Shown here piece by piece: positions 7,396 through 15,985 of a stretch of 64,000 bases of DNA. The stretch is from NCBI GenBank assembly GCA_964531335.1, contig CAZHEV010000011.1, forward strand, positions 17,596-81,595. Direction: 5' to 3'. Each line of letters begins with the position of its first letter. Positions within the stretch are counted from its first letter, which is position 1. The stretch comes from CAZHEV01 sp964531335 [NCBI: uncultured bacterium]. Its GTDB lineage: Bacteria > Eisenbacteria > RBG-16-71-46 > CAZHEV01. Under the pieces are notes generated by a model that was not told the origin of the DNA, made no database searches, and saw only the letters and a list, made by a program, of their open reading frames with translations. The position numbers were made by a program, and so were the translations under genes.

Positions 7396-10300
7396 ATGAC
7401 TTCGCCGCGCAATACCATACAGGCCTTTCGCGAACCGCGCCCGCTCGAGGAGCCGGCGCCGGCGGATCCGCGCGCGCTCGCGGCCGCCCTGGTCATGATC
7501 GCGCTCCTTGCCCTGTGCCCGATCGCCCGTGAGGCGTCGTCTACAGGCCGCGATCTCGATCCGTACGGCCTCGAAGAGGGTACGCTCTGGATCCTGGACG
7601 GGGACCAGGTCTCCTCCGAGTTCGGCTACTGCGTCGCCTGCGCGGGCGACGTAAACGACGACGGCTATCCCGACATGGTGGTGGGCGCCCCGCTGTACGA
7701 CACCGACGAGGGAAACGCCGGCGCGGCCTTCGTCTATTACGGAACCGCGGACGGCCCGCCGCCCGCTCCCTCCTGGGTCTTCGAGGGGGAGCAGACGGCC
7801 GCCGAGCTGGGCGTCTCGGTCGCCTGCGCGGGCGACGTGAACGGCGACGGCTACGACGATCTCATAGTGGGCGAGAGCCACTACGACGGGACAAAGATGG
7901 ACATGGGGATGGCCTACGCCTTCCACGGCGGCCCCACCGGGCTTGCGCCCGCGCCTTCCTGGATGAAACAGGGCGATATAGCGAAGGCGCACCTCGGCTA
8001 CTGCGTCGCGGGGGCCGGCGACGTGAACGGCGACGGCTACGACGACGTCATCATAAGCTCCTTCAATTACAGAAACCCCGACGTCAAGGAGGGCCGCGCC
8101 TACGTCTATCACGGAGGCCCGGGCGGGCTCGCGGACACGGCGGCGTGGACGGCCGAGGGCGACAAGCCCTACTCCTACTTCGCGATCTCGGTGGCCGGGG
8201 CCGGCGACGTGAACGGCGACGGCTACGACGACGTGACAGTCGGGGCGAGCAACTACGAGGTGGGCGAGCTGGTCGACGCGGGTCGGGCCTACGTGTTCCT
8301 CGGCGACAGCACGGGCCTGGCCGCCTCGCCCGCGTGGATCGCCGAGGGCGATCAAGCATACGGCCTTCTCGGAAGGTGCGTCGCGGGCGCCGGCGACGTG
8401 GACGGCGACGGCTACGACGACGTGATCGTCGGCGCGCCCGGCTATGACGCGGGCTTACAGGACGCCGGAACGGCGTACCTGTACAGGGGAGGCCCATCGG
8501 GCGTATCGACGGCGTCCGCGTGGACCGTGGCGGGGGATCGAAGCGGGGCGGAGCTGGGCTGCTCGGTGGCCGGCGCGGGCGACGTGAACGCCGACCTGTA
8601 CGCGGACGTCATAGTGGGCTCGCGCGGCTACAGCAACGGATCGGCGGACGAGGGGAAGGCGTTCATATACGCCGGAGGGGCCGGCGGACTCTCCCAGAGC
8701 CACATGTGGTCGGCCGAGGGAGGGCAGATGGGCGCGAGGCTCGGGCACTCGGTCGCGGCGGCGGGCGATATGGACGGCGACGGGCGAACGGACGTGGTCG
8801 TGGGCGCGCCCGGGTACACGAGCGTTTCCGAGGCCGTGGGCCGCGTCTTCATCCACGGCATGGCGCCGGACACGGTAGAGCCGTCGGTCGAGGTCCTTTC
8901 GCCGGACGGCGGCGAGACCTGGTACACGGGCAACGAGTACGAGATCCTGTGGAGCGCCGCGGACGCAAGCGGCGTGGACAGCGTGGGCATATACTACTCC
9001 GCCGACGGAGGCGCCCAGTTCGCTCCTCTGGCCGCGGGCGAGCCCAACGACGGCGCCTACACCTGGGCGGTACAGGAGGCGCCCTCGGCCGCCGCGCTGG
9101 TGAGAGTGGTCGCCTACGACCCGGCGCGCCTTGCGGGCGCGGACACGAGCGACGCGACTTTCACCGTAGCGGTGGACACCATCGGCCCGGCCGTGACGGT
9201 CCTTGCGCCGAACGGGGGGGAGACCTGGTACGTAGGCTCGGACTACGAGATTGAGTGGGAGGCCTATGACGAGAACGGGGTCGATTCCGTCGGCATCTAC
9301 TACTCCACGAACGCGGGCGCGGATTACATGCCGATCGCGACGGGGGAGCCCAACGACTCGGTCTTCGCGTGGACCGTTCCCGACGCGCCCGCCGAAAGCG
9401 CCTTGGTGAAGATAATCGCCTACGACTCGCGCGAGAACGAAAGCGAAGACGCAAGCGACGGCGTCTTCCATATAGTCCCCGACACCGTGGCCCCCGCGGT
9501 GACGGTCACCTCTCCCGCGGGCGGCGAAGGATGGCCCGCCGGAGCGCCGAGAGAGATAACCTGGACCGCCGACGACGACAACGGCGTGGACTCGGTCGCC
9601 ATTCACTATTCCACAAACGGCGGGAACGACTTCGCCGAGATCGCCTCCGGTGAGCCCAACGACTCTTCCTACGTATGGTCGGTCCCGTACGCGCTGTCGG
9701 ACAGCGCTATCGTCAAGGTCGCAGCCTACGACAGGGCGGGGATCACGGGGGAGGACGTGAGCGACAGCCTCTTCGCCATAGTCGCGGACACCACCGCGCC
9801 CTCGGTCGAGGTGGAGAGTCCGAACGGCGGGGAGATCTGGGCGACGGGCAGCCTGAGCGTGATAAGCTGGACGGCCTCCGACGAGGCCGGGGTCGATTCG
9901 GTCGGCATCTACTACTCGCTGAACGGCGGCGGCACTTACGAGGTGGCCTCTTCGGGCGAGCCCAACGACTCGCACTATCTCTGGGAGGTACCGGAGACGC
10001 CGAGCGACAGCGTCATGGTGAAGGTGGTGGCGTTCGATCCGAGCCTGAACGCCGGGCACGACGAGAGCGACAGCCTGTTCGCGATCTCGTCTGATATAGT
10101 GGACGGCCCCGGCGCCGGCCCCCCGCGCCCAGGCGCCGTCCGGTTCTACGGGGCAACCCCGAACCCTCTCACCGGCCGCTCGGAGATAGCGTTCTATCTT
10201 CCGTCGGACGCGCGCGTGAGCCTGGACGTGTTGGACGCGGCCGGGCGGCGCGTCGCGACTCTGGCCGACGGGAAAGTGATGCGCGCGGGCGTTCGTAAGA

Positions 10301-10413
10301 TTCTATGGGACGGCGCGGGTTCGAGCGGCGATCCTCTCGCCTCCGGGGTTTACTTCTGCCTGCTGAGGACGGACTCCGCCGTTAGGAGCAAGAAGATCAT
10401 TCTGGCGCGTTAG
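7396..10413 (+). CDS. secreted FG-GAP repeat protein with Ig-like repeats and FlgD-like C-terminus
   Basis: A 1005-residue surface protein. A hydrophobic stretch at about residues 28-46 acts as signal or anchor after an unusually long polar N-terminus. Seven FG-GAP repeats (about residues 55-490) each carry a calcium-loop-like D-x-N/D-x-D-G-Y-x-D motif, as in integrin-type beta-propellers. Four near-identical Ig-like repeats of about 98 residues follow (about 492-890), marked by PNGGETW, GVDSVGIYYS and GEPND. The C-terminal 85 residues are a FlgD-like module (ATPNPLTGRSEIAFYLP...GVYFCLLRT...KKIILAR) used in this kind of genome as an export or sorting tail. The start is the first ATG of the frame with only a weak GGGA upstream. 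The 3' end overlaps the convergent regulator gene by 17 bp. Confidence 0.85.
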   Translation: MTSPRNTIQAFREPRPLEEPAPADPRALAAALVMIALLALCPIAREASSTGRDLDPYGLEEGTLWILDGDQVSSEFGYCVACAGDVNDDGYPDMVVGAPLYDTDEGNAGAAFVYYGTADGPPPAPSWVFEGEQTAAELGVSVACAGDVNGDGYDDLIVGESHYDGTKMDMGMAYAFHGGPTGLAPAPSWMKQGDIAKAHLGYCVAGAGDVNGDGYDDVIISSFNYRNPDVKEGRAYVYHGGPGGLADTAAWTAEGDKPYSYFAISVAGAGDVNGDGYDDVTVGASNYEVGELVDAGRAYVFLGDSTGLAASPAWIAEGDQAYGLLGRCVAGAGDVDGDGYDDVIVGAPGYDAGLQDAGTAYLYRGGPSGVSTASAWTVAGDRSGAELGCSVAGAGDVNADLYADVIVGSRGYSNGSADEGKAFIYAGGAGGLSQSHMWSAEGGQMGARLGHSVAAAGDMDGDGRTDVVVGAPGYTSVSEAVGRVFIHGMAPDTVEPSVEVLSPDGGETWYTGNEYEILWSAADASGVDSVGIYYSADGGAQFAPLAAGEPNDGAYTWAVQEAPSAAALVRVVAYDPARLAGADTSDATFTVAVDTIGPAVTVLAPNGGETWYVGSDYEIEWEAYDENGVDSVGIYYSTNAGADYMPIATGEPNDSVFAWTVPDAPAESALVKIIAYDSRENESEDASDGVFHIVPDTVAPAVTVTSPAGGEGWPAGAPREITWTADDDNGVDSVAIHYSTNGGNDFAEIASGEPNDSSYVWSVPYALSDSAIVKVAAYDRAGITGEDVSDSLFAIVADTTAPSVEVESPNGGEIWATGSLSVISWTASDEAGVDSVGIYYSLNGGGTYEVASSGEPNDSHYLWEVPETPSDSVMVKVVAFDPSLNAGHDESDSLFAISSDIVDGPGAGPPRPGAVRFYGATPNPLTGRSEIAFYLPSDARVSLDVLDAAGRRVATLADGKVMRAGVRKILWDGAGSSGDPLASGVYFCLLRTDSAVRSKKIILAR

Positions 10414-11047
10414 GCCGCTCCTCGGAGATATGGGGCCTGCGCGGCTTGAGAGATTTCGCGCGCCGGACCGACAGCCCGCGCAGCGCCTCCTCTATCGCCC
10501 CCTTCAACCCTTCCACGTCCAGGGGCTTTTTCAGGAGCCTCCATCCCCCGCACGACTTGAACTTCGCATCGTACTCGGGGCTGTAGTACCCGGTTATTCC
10601 TATCACCGTGGCGCCGGCCATCGAGGCGTCGCCCTTGATCCTCCGGCACACCTGGAAGCCGTCGAAGCCGGGCATCTTGAGGTCGAGAAGGACGACGCCG
10701 GGGCGGAAGCTGGTCACCAGAGCGCCGGCCTCGAAGCCGTCCGAGGCCACGGCCACGTCCACCCGGTTGTCGACCTGCTTGACCATCCTGCCGACGAACT
10801 CCGTCACGGTCTCATCGTCGTCAACGACGAGGACCCTCGAGGCCGAAGGACCCGGTTCCTCGGTCCGGGGCATGCCGTGGCGCCTGAGGAATTCGTCCAT
10901 GTCCTGCCTGAGAATCCTTCTGTGGCCTCCCGGGGTCTTGTACGCGGGTAGCCGTCCCGACTCGACCCAGTTCCTTATGGTGAAGGGGCTGACCTGGCAG
11001 TAGTCGGCTGCCTGAAACGTGGTGAAGACTCTGCTTCGTTCGGCCAT
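10397..11047 (-). CDS. HTH (excisionase-type)-receiver response regulator
   Basis: A 216-residue regulator whose DNA-binding domain precedes its receiver. Residues about 8-60 are a MerR/excisionase-type winged helix (FTTFQAADYCQVSPFTIRNW, then GGHRRILRQDMDEFLRR). Residues about 70-190 are a complete receiver: the acidic pocket VVDDDE, the phospho-acceptor Asp in LLDLKMPGFDGF, the Thr in VIGITGY and the Lys in LLKKPLDV. This is the reverse of the usual receiver-first order. No histidine kinase is adjacent. A basic tail (VRRAKSLKPRRP) ends the protein. Target genes are unknown; the nearest are the FG-GAP protein and a second receiver-like gene. Confidence 0.85.
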   Translation of the reverse strand: MAERSRVFTTFQAADYCQVSPFTIRNWVESGRLPAYKTPGGHRRILRQDMDEFLRRHGMPRTEEPGPSASRVLVVDDDETVTEFVGRMVKQVDNRVDVAVASDGFEAGALVTSFRPGVVLLDLKMPGFDGFQVCRRIKGDASMAGATVIGITGYYSPEYDAKFKSCGGWRLLKKPLDVEGLKGAIEEALRGLSVRRAKSLKPRRPHISEERPNAPE

Positions 11048-11157
11048 ATTCTCTCGCTGCTCCTTGCTGGAGGGGCGGACCGTTCGAGATCGAGGAGATC
11101 GCGGCGGCGCGCCGTCCGCCGCGCGGCTGATCGAGCGCTTGCGCTATATAACATGCC

Positions 11158-11186
11158 GAGGGGAGCATGGCTGAGGGGAGCATGGC
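11158..11186. repeat. 14-bp direct repeat, period 15
   Basis: GAGGGGAGCATGGC occurs at 11158-11171 and again at 11173-11186. A diverged half-copy (GAGCGGATG) follows. Confidence 0.7.
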
Positions 11187-11447
11187 CGAGCGGATGTTAC
11201 AGCGATTGGTTCGTGGACGCGAACAGCCGACGTGCCCGCGACGAGCCTCTCGGCCGTCAACCGCCCGCCTCCCGTCGGACCAAGAAGGGACCGCCGGATG
11301 CGGATGCCATCACGGCAGCCAAGGTACGCGAAGACGTGATCCTTATCAAGCATTTTCTGTAAAACGAAGGCCGGCTTTAACGGCGGCGTGGGCGCCGCCG
11401 AGCGCGACGCGTTGCCGGCGCCTTTTCCCGCGATGCTTCCCCGGCGG

Positions 11448-11483
11448 GCCGGAGGGCCGTCGCGGGCCGGAGGGCCGTCGCAA
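11448..11483. repeat. perfect 2 x 18-bp tandem repeat
   Basis: The unit GGGCCGGAGGGCCGTCGC occurs at 11448-11465 and is repeated exactly at 11466-11483, just beyond the 3' end of the receiver-like gene. Confidence 0.85.
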
Positions 11484-11494
11484 TAGAATTACAA

Positions 11495-12043
11495 TTATCG
11501 TGGGGCTCCAGATGAAGGCCCTTCGGGATGGGCCGAGGGAAGCTCGCGGAGAGCCCGCCGGACCGTCTCCACCTCGAACGGCCACTTGAGATATCCCCTG
11601 ACGTCGAGGCCGGCCATCTCGCGGAATACGCCCTCCCCCGGATCTCCGAGGAGCACCACGGGGGTGTCGCCCGAAACGCATCGATCGAGAGTCGCCGATA
11701 TGAGATCGGCGCCCGGGCGCGGCATGAGCGAGCCCTGGAGGAAGACGACGTCCCAGGAGCCGGCATCCTCGCCCTGGGACAGCTCATCCGGCCTTGTCGC
11801 CACCTCGACCGAATACCCCAGGTGGGCGAGCATCCGGCCCAGAGTCCTGGCCGTTCCGAAGGAGACGTGCGAGACCAGCGCCCTGCCGCGCGGTCCTTTC
11901 GCCGGAGATCTCTCGCCGGCGACGGCGGCTTCATTCGCGGGAAACACGCTCTCCAGTCTCTCGGAGGCCTCCCGCGCCAGGTCACGCAGCCCCTGCGTCT
12001 CACTCCGGCGCGGCTTCGCGCCGCCTCTGTCACCATTGCTCAT
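11495..12043 (-). CDS. receiver-like (pseudo-receiver) protein
   Basis: A 182-residue protein with a receiver fold pattern but without phosphorylation chemistry. After a charged N-terminal 65 residues, RALVSHVSFGTARTLGRML takes the place of beta1/alpha1, with the acidic pair replaced. DVVFLQGSLMPRPGADLI aligns with the phospho-acceptor loop but has Gln where Asp is expected. The switch Lys is kept in YLKWPFEVETV. Such domains usually work by protein contact, not phosphorylation. ATG at 12043 follows GGAG by 6 nt; an earlier ATG at 12082 lacks a ribosome site. It lies 104 bp downstream of the korB gene on the same strand, so it may share that transcript. Confidence 0.7.
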   Translation of the reverse strand: MSNGDRGGAKPRRSETQGLRDLAREASERLESVFPANEAAVAGERSPAKGPRGRALVSHVSFGTARTLGRMLAHLGYSVEVATRPDELSQGEDAGSWDVVFLQGSLMPRPGADLISATLDRCVSGDTPVVLLGDPGEGVFREMAGLDVRGYLKWPFEVETVRRALRELPSAHPEGPSSGAPR

Positions 12044-12147
12044 CTTCGGCTCCGTATCGCCCCCGCGCTCCCAGGCGTCCATCCCAGCATAATATGCCCT
12101 CGGGCCGCGGGGAACGAGCAAATGAAAGACAAGAGACCGAAGGGCGG

Positions 12148-13464
12148 CTACGCCGAGGCCTTCGCCTTCACCAGCCCGGCGCCCGCCTCCGCGGCCCTGA
12201 CGTTGATGTCGGCGATCTTCTGCTTCTGGAACTTGCGGATAGCGGTCTCGAACGCGTCGAGAGGAAACATGCCCGCGTTCTCGAGCGCCGCGGCAAGGGC
12301 CACGACGGCGATGGAGAGCCTGCTTATCTCCTTGCTCGTCTTGACGAAGGGAAGTCTCAAGACCTTCGCCGCGGTCTCCGGAAGGTCGAGGGTCTCCTCG
12401 GCGTACACCGTGCAGGATTCCGGAAGCCCCCCCATGCGGGATCTCGTCTTCCTGAGCCCGTCCTCGGAGAAGACGACCATGTGGTCCGGCACGTCGATGC
12501 CGGTGTAGTCGATGCGCTCGGGGCTCAGGATTATCTCCGAAAGAGAGTGGCCGGTCATTACCGTGATAGGATAATCGTTCTTCTGCGTGGCGTTGAGTCC
12601 CGCGTGCATCGCCCCCTGAGCGAAAAGCGACGCGGCGGACTGGACCTTCTGCCCGGCGCTGCCGGCGATGATTATGCCCGTCTGCCTCTCGACGGAGCTC
12701 GAGAAGGCGGCCTCGATGGTCGGCTTCGCGGCGATCTTCTTCTTGCTCTTCTCGTAAAGCTCCCAGTAGCCCGCGGTGTACTCCCTGCGCGGCTTGTCGG
12801 CCAGCTTTCCGAGATCGAAGCCGTGGGACTTCAAGAGCTCGAGCAGCTCCTTCTTGCGAAGCTCGTTGCTCGGCGAGTAGTAGGCCATGCACAGCTCCCA
12901 GACATCGACCATGGCGAAGCCGGGCTGCTCTATGGCCTGGACTATCACGTCGGACAGATCCTTGTCGAACTGGGTGGTCCTGTAGACCCACGGCGCGCCC
13001 GCGGCGATAACGGTCCCGCAGAGGTCCATCGGCGCCTCCAGGTTGCCCCATGGAGTGGTCGGCGTCAGCCCCTGGGAGGGAGTGGTCACGGAGTGCTGCC
13101 CGCCGGTCATTCCGTAGTTGAAGTTGTTCGCGACGAGCAGGGTGATGCCTATGTTGCGCCTCGCCACGTTCAGCAGATGGGTGCCCCCGATGCCGCAGCC
13201 GCCGTCGCCCATCAGCGTTACCACCGTCAGATCGGGCCTGGCCAGCTTGAGACCGCAGGCGTAGGTTATCGACCGGCCGTGAAGCCCGTGAAAGGCGCTG
13301 GTCACGAAGTGCCGGCAGCTAAGGCCTATGCAGCCGATGTCGGTGACTATGACGAACTTCCTGGGGTCGGGCCTGAGCTTGACTATCGCCTTGTCCAGGG
13401 CCTTTATGAGCAAGGTGTGTCCGCAGCCGGGGCAGAAAGGAAGCGGGCCCACCTTATCGGTCAT
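12148..13464 (-). CDS. korB: 2-oxoacid:ferredoxin oxidoreductase, beta subunit fused to gamma domain
   Basis: Catalytic half of an enzyme that decarboxylates a 2-oxoacid (probably 2-oxoglutarate) to an acyl-CoA and reduces ferredoxin. Residues about 1-255 are the beta subunit: FCPGCGH (C11, C14) supplies cluster or fold cysteines, and GDGGCGIGGTHLLN with VANNFNYGMTGGQ forms the thiamine-diphosphate/Mg site. From about residue 262 to 438 a gamma domain follows (IIIAGSAGQKVQSAASLF..., MTGHSLSEIILSPERI). A beta-gamma fusion is less usual than alpha-gamma. The gene starts 23 nt after korA. No ferredoxin-like delta subunit is encoded nearby. ATG 13464 has only a weak ribosome site, suggesting coupling to korA. 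Confidence 0.88.
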   Translation of the reverse strand: MTDKVGPLPFCPGCGHTLLIKALDKAIVKLRPDPRKFVIVTDIGCIGLSCRHFVTSAFHGLHGRSITYACGLKLARPDLTVVTLMGDGGCGIGGTHLLNVARRNIGITLLVANNFNYGMTGGQHSVTTPSQGLTPTTPWGNLEAPMDLCGTVIAAGAPWVYRTTQFDKDLSDVIVQAIEQPGFAMVDVWELCMAYYSPSNELRKKELLELLKSHGFDLGKLADKPRREYTAGYWELYEKSKKKIAAKPTIEAAFSSSVERQTGIIIAGSAGQKVQSAASLFAQGAMHAGLNATQKNDYPITVMTGHSLSEIILSPERIDYTGIDVPDHMVVFSEDGLRKTRSRMGGLPESCTVYAEETLDLPETAAKVLRLPFVKTSKEISRLSIAVVALAAALENAGMFPLDAFETAIRKFQKQKIADINVRAAEAGAGLVKAKASA

Positions 13465-13487
13465 GAATGTCCGGCGCGACGAATCGC

Positions 13488-14612
13488 TCAAACCAGACCG
13501 CCTCCCTCGAGAATCTCCCGGGGGGAGACGAGAGTCGTATCCATCTTGTTGACTCCCAGCACCTCGATGTCCCTCGGGGCGAGCCGCTCTATCTCGACCA
13601 GGTACTGGCCCATGTTCATCTCCGGGACGACGATCTTCCTCACGCCGGCCATGGCGGACCTGAGGGCCGACTCGGGAACCGGCCACAGCGTCCGAAGCAC
13701 CACGGAGGACACCTTGGCCCCGCGCGACCTGGCCTCTTTCACGGCGACGGCGACCGACCTCGAAGTTATCCCGTAGCTCACGACGAGAGTCTCCGCTCCC
13801 TCCTGAAGGTCGCTCTTCACCATCGCTATCTTGTCCGCGGCGCGCTCTATCTTGGCGTGAAAGTGGTCGATCATCTCCTGGATCACCTTGGGGTCCGTCG
13901 ATAGGTAGGCGTCCTTGCCGTGAGTCGACGTGGTGAACCGGGCGACGTGGTCCTCGCCGAACGCGGACATCGCGGGCACCTCCTCCAGCGATCCGAAGCC
14001 GTGCGGCAGGTACGGCTCGCCCGCAGGGGCCTTCCTTCGCTCGATCAGGGGAGGAAGCTCCACGGCGTCGAGGTCCACCGACTCGCGCGTCACCCCGATC
14101 TCCTTGTTGGCCAGAAGGAAGACGGGGACCCTGTACTGCTCCGCCAGATTGAACGCCCTGTAGGTCAGCTCGTAGGCCTCGCCCACAGTGGCCGGGCTGA
14201 GGGCTATTATGGGCTGGCCGCCGGACGTGGACCAGCGGGTGAACTGAATGTCGCCCTCGGCGCCCTTGGTCGCCGATCCCGTTGCGGGCCCCTGCCTCTG
14301 TATGTTCACGATAACCATTGGCGTCTCGCCCATTATGGCGAGCCCTATGTTCTCGCTGTAGAGGCTGATCCCGGGGCCGCTCGTCGAGGTGAGGACCTTC
14401 TTGCCCGCCATGGCCGCCGCGATGCAGAAGCCCATCGACGCGATCTCGTCCTCGGCCTGGATGGCGACGCCCCCGTTGTCGGGCACCATCTGGATCATGT
14501 GATGCAGTATCGAAGAGGCGGGCGTGATGGGGTAGCTGGCGAAGAAGTCGCACCCCGCCTTTATCGCCCCTCTCGCTATGGCCTCGTTGCCCTCTATGAA
14601 CTCGAGCCCCAT
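13488..14612 (-). CDS. korA: 2-oxoacid:ferredoxin oxidoreductase, alpha subunit
   Basis: A 374-residue alpha subunit (TPP-binding pyrimidine domain plus transketolase C-terminal-like domain). The family pattern FIEGNEAIARGAIKAGCDFF, YPITPASS, the conserved QAEDEIASMGF and TSTSGPGISLYSE are all present. The C-terminal VVSYGITSRSV/VLRTLWPVPE segment is the CoA/dimer domain. Length and the YPITP motif suit 2-oxoglutarate- or branched-chain-type enzymes better than pyruvate:ferredoxin oxidoreductase. The substrate is inferred. ATG 14612 has GAGGGG 3-4 nt upstream; a longer frame to 14741 overlaps its own promoter and is rejected. Confidence 0.9.
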   Translation of the reverse strand: MGLEFIEGNEAIARGAIKAGCDFFASYPITPASSILHHMIQMVPDNGGVAIQAEDEIASMGFCIAAAMAGKKVLTSTSGPGISLYSENIGLAIMGETPMVIVNIQRQGPATGSATKGAEGDIQFTRWSTSGGQPIIALSPATVGEAYELTYRAFNLAEQYRVPVFLLANKEIGVTRESVDLDAVELPPLIERRKAPAGEPYLPHGFGSLEEVPAMSAFGEDHVARFTTSTHGKDAYLSTDPKVIQEMIDHFHAKIERAADKIAMVKSDLQEGAETLVVSYGITSRSVAVAVKEARSRGAKVSSVVLRTLWPVPESALRSAMAGVRKIVVPEMNMGQYLVEIERLAPRDIEVLGVNKMDTTLVSPREILEGGGLV

Positions 14613-14712
14613 CGTCCCCTCGGTCCGGGTGAAAAAAACGGGGTTCCGCGAAGACGGATTTCCCCAGTCCGCAGTCCCGGGCGGGCTCGTTCGGCCGCCC
14701 TCGTACAGGAAA

Positions 14713-14741
14713 ATTCTATGGCGTATAAGCCGTTCTGTCAA
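14713..14741 (-). promoter_or_regulatory. sigma-70-type promoter of korAB
   Basis: On the minus strand TTGACA (14741-14736) is followed after 17 nt by TAGAAT (14718-14713, 5/6). The predicted start near 14706 gives a leader of about 94 nt to the korA ATG at 14612. Confidence 0.75.
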
Positions 14742-14871
14742 ACGAGATTTGCCGCGGAACGGGCCGCCCGCGGTGCTGGAATATGGGCGGGACCGGACAC
14801 CGATCGGCTGCTACGGGCTCACCGAGCCCGGCCACGGATCCGACCCCGGGTCCATGGAGACCACCGCCGCG

Positions 14872-15933
14872 CTATAGCTGCCACCTCTTCACGGACTCCT
14901 CCGGCGGAGGAGAGACGGTCATCGTCTCCACCTTTCCGTCCGGACGGCGGCAGGAGACCTCCAGCCGGGGCTCGCTCTTGCCGTCGGAGTACCTGGCGGT
15001 CAGGGCCGCGGCCCGCTCTATGTCCTCGGCGTTCGAATCCCCCTCCAGAAGCGTCAGGGGCCCTTCGTGTCCCATGACCTTGAAGGTCCACCGGCCCTCG
15101 GTGTGCCGCTCGAGGAGCTCGTTCTCCGCCTGGTCCCTTCCCACCACCACCTTGCCCGACCGCGATATCCTGAAATGCCTGCCGAGCTTCAGCAGGTCGA
15201 GGTCTTCCGCCGTGACGGAGCCCCGCTCCTTGTGGGCCATCAGGTCCTCGAACCTCCTGGCGTAGTTTCGGTCGGTTAGGAAGCAGCACCCGCCCGCCGG
15301 CTGCGGGTAGTCGGTGATGCCCTTTTCCCCCGCCAGTCTCATCTGCTCCTTCCGCCCCCTCCCGCTTATGCCGTAGAGGGACTCGCGGTCCACCAGGCCC
15401 TCCCTCTCGGGCGCGGTCTCGGCGAGCAGCTTGGCGGACAGGGGCCTGATGAGGAAGTCGGCGGTACCGCTGCGCTTGGCGACCATGTTAAGGGTCTGGC
15501 GGTGCTGGGTCATCGGCCTCTGGCCCATCACCTCGCCCGTCACGATGAAATCGGCGCCTATCTTCTCCATGTACGCCTTCGCCTTGGTGAGCATCATTAT
15601 GTGGCAGTCCACGCATGGGTTCGCTGCCTTGCCGTACCCGTACCTGGGGTTGATCACCACGTCGAGATACTCCTCCGAGACGTCTATTATCTCGACGGGA
15701 AAGCCCAGGTCCGCCCCGGCGCGCAGCGCCTCGTGCCTCGGGGGCTTCTTGCCCCTTCTCGGGTCCAGCTCCCTGCGGTGGTCCGCCAGGTCGAACCCGG
15801 TGTGGAAGTGCAGCAGCTTCAGCTCGATCCCCATGTCGGCGATCGTCTTCGCCGCGAGCGTGCTGTCCAGGCCGCCCGATATGAGCGCCACCGCCTTCAC
15901 CCGGGTGCCGTCTTTTTTCATTCGCGGGACCAA
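14872..15933 (-). CDS. PP-loop tRNA thiolation-type protein (ThiI/MnmA-like)
   Basis: A roughly 353-residue protein with an N-terminal adenylating PP-loop (SGGLDSTLAAK) of the ThiI/MnmA kind. NPCVDCHIMMLTKAKAYME and TGEVMGQRPMTQHRQTL are shared with bacterial tRNA-2-thiouridylase-like proteins. PAGGCCFL supplies a vicinal Cys pair that could carry sulfur. The C-terminal 120 residues (HFRISRSGKVVVGRDQAEN...) resemble the NFACT RNA-binding-type domain attached to this subfamily. The start is taken as TTG at 15933, which follows GGGAGGTG by 6 nt; GTG at 15942 sits inside that site and ATG at 15921 is too far. It lies 52 bp after mrp. Likely role: sulfur insertion into tRNA, inferred. Confidence 0.75.
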   Translation of the reverse strand: MVPRMKKDGTRVKAVALISGGLDSTLAAKTIADMGIELKLLHFHTGFDLADHRRELDPRRGKKPPRHEALRAGADLGFPVEIIDVSEEYLDVVINPRYGYGKAANPCVDCHIMMLTKAKAYMEKIGADFIVTGEVMGQRPMTQHRQTLNMVAKRSGTADFLIRPLSAKLLAETAPEREGLVDRESLYGISGRGRKEQMRLAGEKGITDYPQPAGGCCFLTDRNYARRFEDLMAHKERGSVTAEDLDLLKLGRHFRISRSGKVVVGRDQAENELLERHTEGRWTFKVMGHEGPLTLLEGDSNAEDIERAAALTARYSDGKSEPRLEVSCRRPDGKVETMTVSPPPEESVKRWQL

Positions 15934-15985
15934 GTCAATCACCTCCCGCAGGGCGCTGAGGCGTTCGGAGCGTCCGGGCGGAGAA

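Larger units (their letters stand above)
11048..11494. other. 447-bp intergenic region with short tandem duplications
   Basis: No convincing gene lies here. It contains two short tandem duplications (listed separately) and AGCGCTTGCGCT, a small inverted repeat next to TATATA upstream of the HTH-receiver gene. The TATATA may belong to that gene's promoter, but no good -35 element was found. Confidence 0.5.

Noticed and set aside
8455-10059. 534-residue minus-strand frame inside the FG-GAP gene
   Set aside because: It mirrors the repeats of the plus-strand gene and has no ribosome site or domain.
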